NCBI RefSeq assembly: GCF_046524175.1
Contig: NZ_JBEFZF010000003.1
Coordinates: forward strand, 124,001 to 188,000
Source: Spongiivirga sp046524175
Lineage (GTDB): Bacteria > Bacteroidota > Bacteroidia > Flavobacteriales > Flavobacteriaceae
Direction: 5' to 3'
Length of the DNA stretch: 64,000 nucleotides
The translations under genes and the position numbers were made by a program. This document shows, one piece after another, positions 8,757-17,010 of the stretch (position 1 is the stretch's first letter; each line of letters starts with the position of its first letter). The notes below the pieces were generated by a model that did no database searches, was not told the DNA's origin, and worked only from the letters and a program-made list of their open reading frames with translations.

Positions 8757-9800
8757 ATGAAATCAATCTTCAAAAAAACCCATGTTTTATTTTTAGCAAT
8801 CACCTCTTTCGTTGCATTTTCATGTAACGATGATGATGATGGAGGGCCAGCAGTCCCAACTTCAAATATTGTAGAACTGGCTATCGCTAATGATAACCTT
8901 ACTCAATTAGAAGCAGCTGTCATAAAAGCCGATCTTGTAGATACCCTTAGTGGTGACGGTCCGTTTACAGTTTTTGCACCAACAGATACAGCTTTTCAAG
9001 CATTGTTAGATGTTTTAGGAAGCAACTACAACAGTATTGATGACTTTGATACTGATGGAGAAATAGCATTATTAAGAAGTATTTTATTATATCATGTTGT
9101 ACCAAGTCAGGTTCTAGCGAATGATTTGGCCGCAGGTGATGTTTCAACTGCTCTTACTGACAATAGTATTGAAATCATTGCAAGTGGTGATACTTTTGTG
9201 ATTGGTGATGCATCCGACACCAATGCTAATATCGCAGCAACAGATGTTTTAGCAACCAACGGAGTAGTACATGTAATCGACAAGGTATTATTGCCACAAG
9301 CTGCTTTAGACTTTGTTGCTACTTTAAAAGATATTGTAGGAATTGCGCAAGCTGACACCAACTTTAGTGTTTTAGTAGATGCTGTAATAAAAGCTGACCT
9401 AGTTACCACTTTGCAAAGTGAAGGTCCATTTACTGTTTTTGCACCACAGAATGATGCTTTCGTGGCTTTGCTGGATGCATTAGGACCAAACTATAACAGT
9501 CTTGATGATTTTGATGAGATGGCTGAAATTGATTTATTAAGAAACATTTTACTGTATCATGTTGTTCCTGCTCAAGTAAAATCAGGAGACTTAGCAGCGG
9601 GTACCGTAGCGACCGCTCTTACTGATAACAGTATTGAAGTTATAGAAAGTGGTGGTACTTTTGTAATTGGCGATGCTTCAATGACAGATGCAAGCTTAGT
9701 CGCTACTGATGTTGAAGCTACCAATGGTGTAGTACATGTAGTTAGCAAAGTTTTATTACCACAAGAAGCGGTAGACTTTGCAGCTATGCAAGGTATGTAA
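8757..9800 (+). CDS. Fasciclin (FAS1) lipoprotein with two near-duplicate FAS1 domains
   Basis: This is a 347-residue lipoprotein. The signal sequence ends in SFVAFSC, a lipobox with Cys at about residue 23, followed by an acidic DDDDGG stretch that in Bacteroidota may favour surface exposure. Two FAS1 domains follow, about residues 37-180 and 188-335. Both show the H1 motif (GPFTVFAP), the central YHVVP and the H2 motif (NGVVHV.KVLLPQ). The two domains are strikingly similar, including the phrase ALTDNSIE in both, which indicates a recent internal duplication. FAS1 domains mediate cell adhesion or matrix binding. The gene lies in a cluster with two other FAS1 genes and a SigK/RskA-like pair. 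A strong terminator follows at 9832-9869. Confidence 0.93.
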   Translation: MKSIFKKTHVLFLAITSFVAFSCNDDDDGGPAVPTSNIVELAIANDNLTQLEAAVIKADLVDTLSGDGPFTVFAPTDTAFQALLDVLGSNYNSIDDFDTDGEIALLRSILLYHVVPSQVLANDLAAGDVSTALTDNSIEIIASGDTFVIGDASDTNANIAATDVLATNGVVHVIDKVLLPQAALDFVATLKDIVGIAQADTNFSVLVDAVIKADLVTTLQSEGPFTVFAPQNDAFVALLDALGPNYNSLDDFDEMAEIDLLRNILLYHVVPAQVKSGDLAAGTVATALTDNSIEVIESGGTFVIGDASMTDASLVATDVEATNGVVHVVSKVLLPQEAVDFAAMQGM

Positions 9801-9831
9801 GACTCAACACAAGTTTTAGTTCACCTTATAA

Positions 9832-9869
9832 AAAGCTGATTTGCAAATAAGTAAATCAGCTTTCTTTTT
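9832..9869 (+). terminator. Intrinsic terminator after the first FAS1 gene
   Basis: An 11-bp perfect stem AAAGCTGATTT / AAATCAGCTTT with a 10-base loop is followed by CTTTTTG. Confidence 0.85.
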
Positions 9870-9892
9870 GTCCTTAATCGAATAAATGGGTA

Positions 9893-9910
9893 GTTTCCTT
9901 GAATGGAAAC
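9893..9910. promoter_or_regulatory. Inverted repeat upstream of the second FAS1 gene
   Basis: GTTTCC-N6-GGAAAC forms a perfect 6+6 inverted repeat 42 bases before the next start codon. It could be an operator or a leader hairpin; neither can be shown from sequence alone. Confidence 0.35.
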
Positions 9911-9951
9911 AATAATTTAACATTCCATCGTTACATGGCAAACTAATAACC

Positions 9952-11067
9952 ATGCCCAAATTTTATAAATTAACCGCAGTAGTTGCATTTATTTCTTTAG
10001 TATCTCTAGGATGTGAAGTGCAAACCTTAAACCCTGAATTACAGGAAGCTTTAGAAAACATTCAAAACGGAGATAACGATGATGAACAGAGTGATAACGA
10101 CAGTGATGCTAATGGAGATTCCAGCGATGGCGGCGAATCTAATGACGGTGAAAATGACAATTCCAGCTCGGGCGATGGAAACAACGATGGATCTGGAGGA
10201 AATGATAATAATGCCACTCAGAACATTATAGAATATCTTGATGCGGATGCAAATTACTCGACTTTTCGCAGTGCAATAGACCGTATAGGTTTTTCAAATG
10301 CCTTGAACAACAGCTCGGGTAATTTCACCTTGTTTTTGCCAGATAACGATGCTTTCGATAGGTATTTTGAAACTTTAGGAGCTAATATTGGTTTAGACAA
10401 TATCCCGGCAACGCTATTGTCTGCAATGGTCAATTATCATTTAAAAAGTGGGGCCACAGCAAGCGATAATTTTACTAATGGTTACATTAGTACGTTGGCT
10501 AAAGAACTTAGTAATAATCAAGATATTGACTTATATGTCCAGACCGGAAATTCAATTTTACTTAATGGAACCGTTACCATAGCAGAAGCTAATATTAATG
10601 TTACTAATGGGATTATTCATAAAACCAGCGAGGTATTAAAGCTTCCAACTGTAGCCGATTTTATTGATGCCGATCCTAATATGTCATCTTTTAAAAGTAT
10701 TATTACCGAAGACGTGAGAACAGTTTTAGGCGACCTTGATACCGATTTCACCATTTTCGCCCCTACCAATAATGCTATTAATAATACCGATCTTACTGTT
10801 TTCACAAGCACACAACTGGTTAGCTTATTAAACTACCATGCAATTATAGCTAGTGGTAGTGACAAAATTTTGATTTCTGCAAGATTAATGGATGGTATGA
10901 CAATAACAACCATTGAAACAGGAGAACTTACCGTAAGTAGAATGGGAGATACTATTCATATAACTGACGAAAAGACCAATACGTTTAGCTTAAGCACTCT
11001 TGACATTCAAGCGTGGAATGGTGCTATTCATTTAATTGAAGGCGTATTAATGCCAAACAGTATTTGA
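9952..11067 (+). CDS. Fasciclin (FAS1) lipoprotein with acidic low-complexity linker
   Basis: This 371-residue lipoprotein has a lipobox ending in SLVSLGC (Cys about residue 21). A low-complexity segment of about 55 residues rich in Asp, Asn, Ser, Gly and Glu (roughly residues 40-95) then separates the lipid anchor from the folded part. Two divergent FAS1 domains follow, about 96-230 and 232-370. They are recognisable by FTLFLPDNDAF and FTIFAPTNNAI (H1), the central NYH, and NGIIH / NGAIHLIEGVLMP (H2). The linker probably acts as a flexible spacer, possibly binding divalent cations. It is the second of three FAS1 genes here and ends at a bidirectional terminator. Confidence 0.92.
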   Translation: MPKFYKLTAVVAFISLVSLGCEVQTLNPELQEALENIQNGDNDDEQSDNDSDANGDSSDGGESNDGENDNSSSGDGNNDGSGGNDNNATQNIIEYLDADANYSTFRSAIDRIGFSNALNNSSGNFTLFLPDNDAFDRYFETLGANIGLDNIPATLLSAMVNYHLKSGATASDNFTNGYISTLAKELSNNQDIDLYVQTGNSILLNGTVTIAEANINVTNGIIHKTSEVLKLPTVADFIDADPNMSSFKSIITEDVRTVLGDLDTDFTIFAPTNNAINNTDLTVFTSTQLVSLLNYHAIIASGSDKILISARLMDGMTITTIETGELTVSRMGDTIHITDEKTNTFSLSTLDIQAWNGAIHLIEGVLMPNSI

Positions 11068-11071
11068 AACA

Positions 11072-11109
11072 AAAAACACCTTAAGTCTTTCTTGGTCTAA
11101 GGTGTTTTT
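11072..11109. terminator. Bidirectional intrinsic terminator
   Basis: A 12-bp perfect stem AAAAACACCTTA / TAAGGTGTTTTT gives A-runs and T-runs on both sides. It can therefore terminate both the FAS1 gene from the left and the minus-strand gene from the right. Confidence 0.88.
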
Positions 11110-11121
11110 ATACAAGTATTA

Positions 11122-11718
11122 TTATCCTCGTCTTCTCTCAAGTAACACTAACATCATTAGACTTAGCATTAAGCGATGATCATCATCAGCATCAGTTTGT
11201 TTTAAAGCAGTTACTTGAAACTTACGACCAAAAAATGAAGGCTGCTTTTTCAATCTCATTACTTTTTGGTCCTTGGTATCAGTTACAATGTAAGCAGGAT
11301 TAGCTAAGTAGCCTGTGAAGAAATTAATAATCGGTATTTCACCTAAAAAACCGTCAAGTACTTTAACCCAAGCATTTTCTTCTTGAATTCGATATTGCAT
11401 TTTTTCATTCTGATCAATTACCTCATAATTGGCTTTCCAAAGAGATTTCCAGCCCTTTCTAGCCACCTTCCCTAAATTAGTACCAGTTGTATCGGTAAAT
11501 TTATAGGCAGTAGAAAAATCCAACCATTTATCGGCATTGATCTTATATAACTCATGCGATCGCGTATCGTTATTATAAATGGTAATCGCTTCTTTAAGTT
11601 TAAACATCTTTTGCCTTACATAAGCAATGGTATTACCATTGGCATCAGTCGCAGTAAAATCATTGGACAGTGTTGAAATTTTAAAATCGAAATTAATCGG
11701 AAACTTAAGTTCGTTCAT
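11122..11718 (-). CDS. LURP-one-related (tubby-like fold) protein
   Basis: This 198-residue protein has no signal peptide. It resembles the LURP-one-related / phospholipid scramblase-like superfamily, which adopts a tubby-like beta-barrel. Visible features include an alternating beta pattern, the phrase DANGNTIAYVRQKMFKLKE near residue 25, and a hydrophobic stretch near residues 125-145 (IPIINFFTGYLANPAYIV) buried in the barrel of this fold. The C-terminus ends in a short hydrophobic helix and a basic RRRG. Function in bacteria is unknown. It is downstream of the anti-sigma gene on the same strand, 86 bases away, so co-transcription is possible. Confidence 0.7.
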   Translation of the reverse strand: MNELKFPINFDFKISTLSNDFTATDANGNTIAYVRQKMFKLKEAITIYNNDTRSHELYKINADKWLDFSTAYKFTDTTGTNLGKVARKGWKSLWKANYEVIDQNEKMQYRIQEENAWVKVLDGFLGEIPIINFFTGYLANPAYIVTDTKDQKVMRLKKQPSFFGRKFQVTALKQTDADDDHRLMLSLMMLVLLERRRG

Positions 11719-11803
11719 TTAACAGCTTATTTATGTTTATGCTGCTAAATGTAGCTAAAAGAATTCTTTTACCTGATACTAGATAATTAATTGATAAAAA
11801 TCT

Positions 11804-12580
11804 TTATAAAATGATATTTGAAACTAACTGCTCTACTGTAGCATGATCGTTACCACCAGCCGGCTCTATCGTAATGTTAATGGATGAAGCATCTGATATA
11901 TATTTCATTTTAACCAACTGTTGCTCAGCCGGTACAACGCCCATATTGATCATTTCGCCATTGACATCGGCCCAAAGTTGATAATCTTTATCTTTTGGTA
12001 GTTTAGGCATTCCTTGGGAGTTAATAACTACTTCCATCGCTTCATGATTAAGATAAACCAATGCGACAGCCTGCGGCATTTTTTGGTTTCCAACTAAGCG
12101 TAAGGGTATTACTTTCGAGTTATTGACCACGTTGTAACGCTGTTCCGTTTGCTCAAGCAGATTCTGTACTTCATTCAATCGATCAGTTAACACAACAGTT
12201 TCATTCTCAACTTCTAGAAGTTGTTTTTTAGCAGATTGCCATTGCGTGAATAAATATCCAGCCAATGCAATAGCTATACAAGCAATACTAGCTGCTAATG
12301 GAAGATAATAGGATTTTTTCTGTAACGTAAGATTGTATCTTTCTTTAGATTTTTTAGCTTCTATTGACCTTAGAAGTTTTGTTTTTACTATTGAAGATGG
12401 TTCGATCGCATTTTCAACAGCTAACCGTTCAAGATCTTTTTCTAGTTGCTCAACCTTTGTTTGCAGCTCTTCATTTTCAGACAACAAGCGCTGTATCTGG
12501 CTCATTTCATCCTTAGAAAGTCCACCTAGTACATATTGCTCTAAAATCCCTTCTTCTTCCAAATTTATTTTCTTCTTCAT
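11804..12580 (-). CDS. RskA-type anti-sigma factor
   Basis: This 258-residue single-span membrane protein should hold the sigma factor encoded just upstream in check and release it on a signal. The cytoplasmic N-terminus (about 1-85) includes EQYVLGGLSKDEM, the usual opening of the anti-sigma domain. One transmembrane helix lies near residues 91-111, followed by a coiled-coil-forming segment (115-150). The C-terminal extracytoplasmic domain is RskA-like (PF10099 type) with LPKDKDYQLWADVNG and a VTIEPAGG-like ending (NITIEPAGGNDH). Its ATG overlaps the sigma TGA as ATGA, indicating translational coupling. In mycobacteria RskA controls SigK, whose targets are FAS1 proteins, and three FAS1 genes lie around this pair. 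Confidence 0.9.
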   Translation of the reverse strand: MKKKINLEEEGILEQYVLGGLSKDEMSQIQRLLSENEELQTKVEQLEKDLERLAVENAIEPSSIVKTKLLRSIEAKKSKERYNLTLQKKSYYLPLAASIACIAIALAGYLFTQWQSAKKQLLEVENETVVLTDRLNEVQNLLEQTEQRYNVVNNSKVIPLRLVGNQKMPQAVALVYLNHEAMEVVINSQGMPKLPKDKDYQLWADVNGEMINMGVVPAEQQLVKMKYISDASSINITIEPAGGNDHATVEQLVSNIIL

Positions 12581-13134
12581 GATCCAACCATTTCAATTAA
12601 ACAAATTAACAACATTAGTTGTTTCTGGTAGGTTGCCCTCAATTTTTTTAAAGCCTGACTTACATATGATTTAAACGTACCCAGCGGAACTCCCATCTCC
12701 TGATGAGCTTCGCGATGCGTTAAACCTTTAAAGTAAACCAATTCAATGGCTTCCTGATGGTGTTGGTCTAGTTGATGTATTGAACCTTTAAGTGCTGTAT
12801 AATCACTAGCCGGTTCAGTAGCAGCTTTTTCTGTATATACACCTAAATCTTCAGTTTGGATGAGCTTTTTTGAATTTCTTATTCCGTTTAAAGCAGTATT
12901 TTTTGCTATGCGATAGGCCCAGGTGTAAAATCGACCTTTTTTGGGATCGTACAAGGTAGCTTTCTCCCAAATCTTCATAAAAGTTTCTTGTAGCAACTCC
13001 TCCGCAAGTACTTCATCTTTACACACCCTAATAATCAAACCATTTAGTGCTGGCGCATAGTGGTCATATAATAATGACAATGCCTTGGTGTCTTTTTGCT
13101 GTAACTGCTTAATTAAACTAAGATCTTCTTTCAT
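12577..13134 (-). CDS. ECF sigma factor (SigK-like, sigma-70 family)
   Basis: This 185-residue protein has sigma region 2 at about residues 20-90, with YDHYAPALNGL, the LLQETFMKIWEKA recognition segment and RFYTWAYRIAKNTALN. Region 4 at about 118-172 contains HQEAIELVYFKGLTHREAHQEMGVPLGTFKSYVSQALKKLR. The size and the absence of regions 1.1 and 3 are those of ECF sigma factors. The GLTHREAHQ and GVPLGTFKS phrases are typical of the group paired with RskA anti-sigma factors. It overlaps the anti-sigma gene by 4 bases. It is divergent from the FAS1 gene at 13337 across a 202-base shared region. Confidence 0.93.
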   Translation of the reverse strand: MKEDLSLIKQLQQKDTKALSLLYDHYAPALNGLIIRVCKDEVLAEELLQETFMKIWEKATLYDPKKGRFYTWAYRIAKNTALNGIRNSKKLIQTEDLGVYTEKAATEPASDYTALKGSIHQLDQHHQEAIELVYFKGLTHREAHQEMGVPLGTFKSYVSQALKKLRATYQKQLMLLICLIEMVGS

Positions 13135-13336
13135 GTAAGATGGAATATCTCAAAATTAATGAATTATTATTCAAACAACACATTCGGGATAGAATGCATT
13201 GACTCATTTTTTTGTTTAATGAATTTAGTTAAAAGTTTCACAAAATAAATCTTAACTCATCTAAAGATCTCTTTTTGGTGTTTATAAAAATGAAAGCGCT
13301 TAACAATCATTTATTAAACATTAGAAAAACAAAATC

Positions 13337-13855
13337 ATGAAAAAAATTATTGTAACATTCGCATTAATAGCATTCACAGCTGTTTTTAATCAAACACAAG
13401 CTCAAGCTAAAAAAGACATTGTTGATATTGCGGTATCAGTAGACGACTTCTCAACACTAGTTACGGCTTTAAAGGCAGCCGACCTCGTTGGTGCTTTAAA
13501 GGGTGACGGACCGTTTACCGTATTTGCACCAACCAACGATGCATTCGGAAAAATTGATAGCAACACCTTGAATTCGCTATTAGAACCAAAAAACAAATCA
13601 ACTTTAGCCGGTATATTAACATATCACGTGGTGTCAGGAAAGCTAATGGCTAGCGACGTAGCCGCAGCTTTGAAGAAAGGAAAAGGCAAGGTAGAATTAA
13701 CCACTTTAAGCGGTGGAAAATTAACTGCAATGTCTAAAGATGGTGGTATCTACTTAAAAGATGCTAACGGCAATTACAGCAAGATCGCAAAAACCGATGT
13801 TGCCGGTAGTAACGGAGTAATCCACATTATCGAAAGTGTAGTGATGCCTAAATAG
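13337..13855 (+). CDS. Secreted single-domain fasciclin (FAS1) protein
   Basis: This 172-residue protein has a cleavable signal peptide ending near QTQAQA (about residue 24). It is followed by one complete FAS1 domain with H1 GPFTVFAPTNDAF, central YHVV and H2 NGVIHIIESVVMPK. There is no lipobox, so it should be periplasmic or secreted. It closely resembles MPT70/MPB70-type single-domain FAS1 proteins in size and layout. It is transcribed divergently from the ECF sigma factor and is the most likely direct target of that factor. A strong terminator follows. Confidence 0.95.
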   Translation: MKKIIVTFALIAFTAVFNQTQAQAKKDIVDIAVSVDDFSTLVTALKAADLVGALKGDGPFTVFAPTNDAFGKIDSNTLNSLLEPKNKSTLAGILTYHVVSGKLMASDVAAALKKGKGKVELTTLSGGKLTAMSKDGGIYLKDANGNYSKIAKTDVAGSNGVIHIIESVVMPK

Positions 13856-13880
13856 GCTTGTTATGGTTGATTGATAAAAG

Positions 13881-13907
13881 CCCTGGCTGTTAACGCCAGG
13901 GTTTTTT
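13881..13907. terminator. Intrinsic terminator after the third FAS1 gene
   Basis: A 7-bp GC-rich stem CCCTGGC / GCCAGGG with a 7-base loop is followed by TTTTTT. It may also serve the convergent minus-strand gene, because A's precede the stem. Confidence 0.9.
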
Positions 13908-13915
13908 GTATTGTT

Positions 13916-14716
13916 TTACTGCTCTGGTACCGTTGCTCCTTCTGGAATATTGAATATGGTAGCATCAACTACATCTTTAGAAATGTTGATATTGGTAAAA
14001 GTTCTAGTGGCAGCTGCTTCTTTTATAGCGCCATCTTCAACCTTATGCCATGTTATAGAATTTGGTAATACCAACCCCCCATGATTACCCCAATCATCAT
14101 AACGTATGTAGCTAACCCTTGTGCTTGCTTCATCCTTACCAAAAGTAACCGTGTAACCTAACCATCGCATTTGCTTTGTCTCCTGATCATAATACAAATA
14201 GTAATTGTCGTTTGGCGAATCACCTACATTTGCATTGTATGATATTTTTATTCCGGGATAGGTCTTATCTTCATAGGTAATAGGATCCGTCTTTTCATAA
14301 TTGATCCCATCATCAGCCAACACAAATGGCATTGCATAAAAGTAAAACATCAAATTATGGTAAAAACGAGGGTTCCCTTTATAACTCCCCACCTCTTTTT
14401 CAATTAGCCACGATTTTTCTCCGTTAAATCCAATAGTGTGGGTCGGCGTTTCGACTAAATCATTTCTACTGTTAAGATCGATAGTTTGCTTTTCATTTCC
14501 GTCTTCCTTCACAATTTCAAAGGTTATTGAATTCATGGTGTTCCATGCTTCAACACCACCGTGGGCATTAAAAATACCAGCTATATCTGCTGGGTATACT
14601 TTTGAGGGTTTTGCTTCTTGCTCAACAGAAGTTTCAACCGTTGAAGATTCTTTTTTTTCTTGTTTACAAGCAGTAAAAATCAATAGTAAAGCAACTATTA
14701 ACAATAAGTTTTTCAT
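13916..14716 (-). CDS. DUF6503-family lipoprotein
   Basis: I start this gene at ATG 14716, giving MKNLLLIVALLLIFTACK, a clear lipoprotein signal with the lipid Cys at residue 17. The longer frame to 14764 would put 16 polar residues before the signal and is unlikely. The 266-residue product matches the flavobacterial DUF6503 family: an opening HGGVEAWNTMNSITFEI, then beta-rich LolA/LppX-like repeats with the phrase YYLYYDQETKQMRWLGY. That fold suggests binding of a lipid or other hydrophobic ligand in the periplasm. The function is not established. Confidence 0.82.
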   Translation of the reverse strand: MKNLLLIVALLLIFTACKQEKKESSTVETSVEQEAKPSKVYPADIAGIFNAHGGVEAWNTMNSITFEIVKEDGNEKQTIDLNSRNDLVETPTHTIGFNGEKSWLIEKEVGSYKGNPRFYHNLMFYFYAMPFVLADDGINYEKTDPITYEDKTYPGIKISYNANVGDSPNDNYYLYYDQETKQMRWLGYTVTFGKDEASTRVSYIRYDDWGNHGGLVLPNSITWHKVEDGAIKEAAATRTFTNINISKDVVDATIFNIPEGATVPEQ

Positions 14717-14829
14717 ATGGTAAAAGTTATTTGGTTTGTTAATTAAGTAATTATTAATCGTCAATAAGTCGATATACAGAATGATACATTACAGCAAAAT
14801 ACCGTTATTTTGTGATATTATTTGGCATT

Positions 14830-15627
14830 ATGATCAAGCGCATAGAAAGTGTACAAAACTCCACCGTCAAAGAGGTGGTTGCTTTAAAGGAAAAATCGCG
14901 TTTAAGAAAGAAAACAGGAACCTTTCTTATTGAAGGAAGTCGCGAGATTATGCTCGCGCAAAAAGGTAGCTATCAACTTCAAACCATACTATATTGTCCA
15001 GAATTAAGCTATGAAGATGAGTTTGAGGCTATTGACAAAAATGATATACAACTGATCGAGATTTCAAAAGAAGTATATCAGAAAATTGCATATCGAGAGG
15101 GAACCGAAGGGATTTTGGCAATCGCTAAATCGAAAGAGCACAGTTTGGATACGCTTAAAATTCCTACAGAAAAAGCCCTCATTTTAATTGCCGAAGCACC
15201 AGAAAAACCTGGTAATATTGGCGCTTTATTACGCACTGCGGATGCCGCTAATATTGATGCAGTAATCATTGCAAACCCAAAAACAGATTTGTACAATCCA
15301 AATATTATTCGGTCTAGCGTAGGGTGCGTGTTCACCAATCAAATCGCAATGGCCAGTACTCCTGACGTTATTAGTTTTATAAACCGAAAACAACTTCCTA
15401 TGTTCGGTGCAGCGCTAACAGCTTCTGTGCCATATTATACTATTGATTTCACACAATCGGCGGTTATTGTTGTGGGAACAGAGGCGACAGGTTTAAGTGA
15501 AGAATTCTTGCAACATACCGAAAAAAACATCATTATACCGATGCAAGGGGAAATTGATAGCATGAATGTATCAGTTTCGGCTGCGATTGTTATCTTTGAA
15601 GCAAAGCGACAACGTAATTTTCAATAA
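14830..15627 (+). CDS. TrmH/SpoU-family RNA 2'-O-methyltransferase
   Basis: This 265-residue SPOUT methyltransferase transfers methyl groups from SAM to a ribose 2'-OH in rRNA or tRNA. I use ATG 14830; the open frame to GTG 14812 adds six residues without family support. An N-terminal L30e-like substrate-binding domain (about 1-95) includes GTFLIEGSREIMLA. The SPOUT knot domain carries the three motifs: PGNIGALLRTADAANIDAVI, VVGTEATGLSEEF and IPMQGEIDSMNVSVSAAIVIFEAKRQR. The closest relatives are RlmB/TsnR-like enzymes. The exact modified nucleotide cannot be predicted. It may be co-transcribed with the M48 protease downstream. Confidence 0.92.
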   Translation: MIKRIESVQNSTVKEVVALKEKSRLRKKTGTFLIEGSREIMLAQKGSYQLQTILYCPELSYEDEFEAIDKNDIQLIEISKEVYQKIAYREGTEGILAIAKSKEHSLDTLKIPTEKALILIAEAPEKPGNIGALLRTADAANIDAVIIANPKTDLYNPNIIRSSVGCVFTNQIAMASTPDVISFINRKQLPMFGAALTASVPYYTIDFTQSAVIVVGTEATGLSEEFLQHTEKNIIIPMQGEIDSMNVSVSAAIVIFEAKRQRNFQ

Positions 15628-15674
15628 GTTAGTGATCGCCCCCAAACAACTTTGCACAACCTACCCCTTATGAT

Positions 15675-16913
15675 ATGACAGCTACTTACCTTTTTTATTT
15701 AATTATTGGTATTTTGATTATCAATTTCTTAATTGATAAAATCATCAATGCGATTAATGCTAAGCATTTTCAAGACGCATTACCAAGAGAAATCAATGAT
15801 GTTTATGACCAGACGGAATACGAAAAATCACAACGTTACAAAAAAACAAACTATCGTTTTTCATTAGTTGTTTCGTCAATTTCTTTTATCGGTCTTTTAC
15901 TATTTTTCTTTTTTGACGGCTTTGCTATAGTCGATGGTATTGCCAGGGGTTTTTCAAATAATGAGATTATTATAGCCCTTATTTTTTTCGGAATGTTGGT
16001 ATTTGCAAGTGATCTAATAAGCACCCCGTTTAGTTATTACCACACCTTCGTGATTGAAGAACGATTTGGTTTTAACAAAACAACAAAAGCAACATTTCTT
16101 TTTGACAAGTTGAAAGGATGGTTATTAATGCTTATCGTTGGCGGTGGTATTCTTGCTTTAATTATCTGGTTTTACCAATTGACCACAGACTATTTCTGGA
16201 TATACACATGGCTCTTTGTTACCGTATTCAGTTTATTTATGAATATGTTTTACGCCCGATTGGTGGTCCCTATTTTTAATAAACAAACCCCACTAGAAGA
16301 TGGCGAGTTAAAAGCAGCTATCTCAGAATATGCAAGAAAAGTGGGCTTTAAACTGAAAAATATTTTTGTCATCGATGGTAGTAAACGATCAACCAAGGCA
16401 AATGCTTATTTTTCAGGGTTTGGACGGGAAAAACGAATTACACTATACGACACTCTAATAAACGATTTAGAGACAGACGAAATTGTGGCCGTACTGGCGC
16501 ATGAAGTGGGGCATTATAAGCGAAAACATATTATATATAATATGATTATCTCTACCTTATTAACGGGCCTTACATTTTACATTTTATCCCTTTTTATCAG
16601 TAGTCCACTTTTATCAGAAGCATTAGGAGTACGCATTCCCAGTTTTCATATTGGCCTTGTTGCTTTTGGTATTTTGTACAGTCCTATTTCCGAAATTACA
16701 GGTATTGTGATGAACTATATTTCGCGTATGTTCGAATATCAAGCAGATGACTACGCAAAAGAAACCTATCAGCCCGAACCTTTAATTACTTCACTCAAAA
16801 AATTATCTAAAAACAGCTTGAGTAATCTTACACCTCATCCAAGTTATGTGTTTATGAATTACTCGCACCCTACATTGTTACAGAGGGTACGCAATTTGAA
16901 AAATGAACAATAA
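15675..16913 (+). CDS. M48-family membrane metallopeptidase (Ste24/CAAX protease-like)
   Basis: This 412-residue integral membrane zinc protease resembles eukaryotic Ste24 in length and architecture. It has about seven hydrophobic segments. The zinc site HEVGHYKRKH (HExxH) lies near residue 275 and the third ligand region is FEYQADDYA near 355. Bacterial members degrade or process membrane proteins and contribute to membrane protein quality control. The start MTATYLFYLIIG is a natural membrane-anchored N-terminus. It stands between trmH and relA/spoT on the same strand. Confidence 0.93.
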   Translation: MTATYLFYLIIGILIINFLIDKIINAINAKHFQDALPREINDVYDQTEYEKSQRYKKTNYRFSLVVSSISFIGLLLFFFFDGFAIVDGIARGFSNNEIIIALIFFGMLVFASDLISTPFSYYHTFVIEERFGFNKTTKATFLFDKLKGWLLMLIVGGGILALIIWFYQLTTDYFWIYTWLFVTVFSLFMNMFYARLVVPIFNKQTPLEDGELKAAISEYARKVGFKLKNIFVIDGSKRSTKANAYFSGFGREKRITLYDTLINDLETDEIVAVLAHEVGHYKRKHIIYNMIISTLLTGLTFYILSLFISSPLLSEALGVRIPSFHIGLVAFGILYSPISEITGIVMNYISRMFEYQADDYAKETYQPEPLITSLKKLSKNSLSNLTPHPSYVFMNYSHPTLLQRVRNLKNEQ

Positions 16914-16950
16914 TTAAGGGCAACCGTTATGTTATTTGGGTAAAGGGTTT

Positions 16951-16977
16951 GACTTAGGACTTTCAACTTTGGACTTT
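16951..16977. repeat. Short degenerate GGACTTT repeats
   Basis: GACTTAGGACTTTCAACTTTGGACTTT contains two GGACTTT units and related ACTTT words in the 97-base gap before relA/spoT. It looks like the short degenerate repeats often seen in flavobacterial spacers. It also contains CAACTTTG, one base from a -7 promoter element. Confidence 0.5.
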
Positions 16978-17010
16978 AATCCTTTATTAGAAATTAGTTA
17001 TCTTTAATTT

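Noticed and set aside
13135..13336. Mycobacterial SigK-type promoter (CCATCC / CCGAAT as I remember it) in the sigma-FAS1 gap
   Set aside because: CCGAAT appears on the minus strand near 13187, but no CCATCC-like -35 is present 17-18 bases away, and the other FAS1 upstream regions lack the pair.
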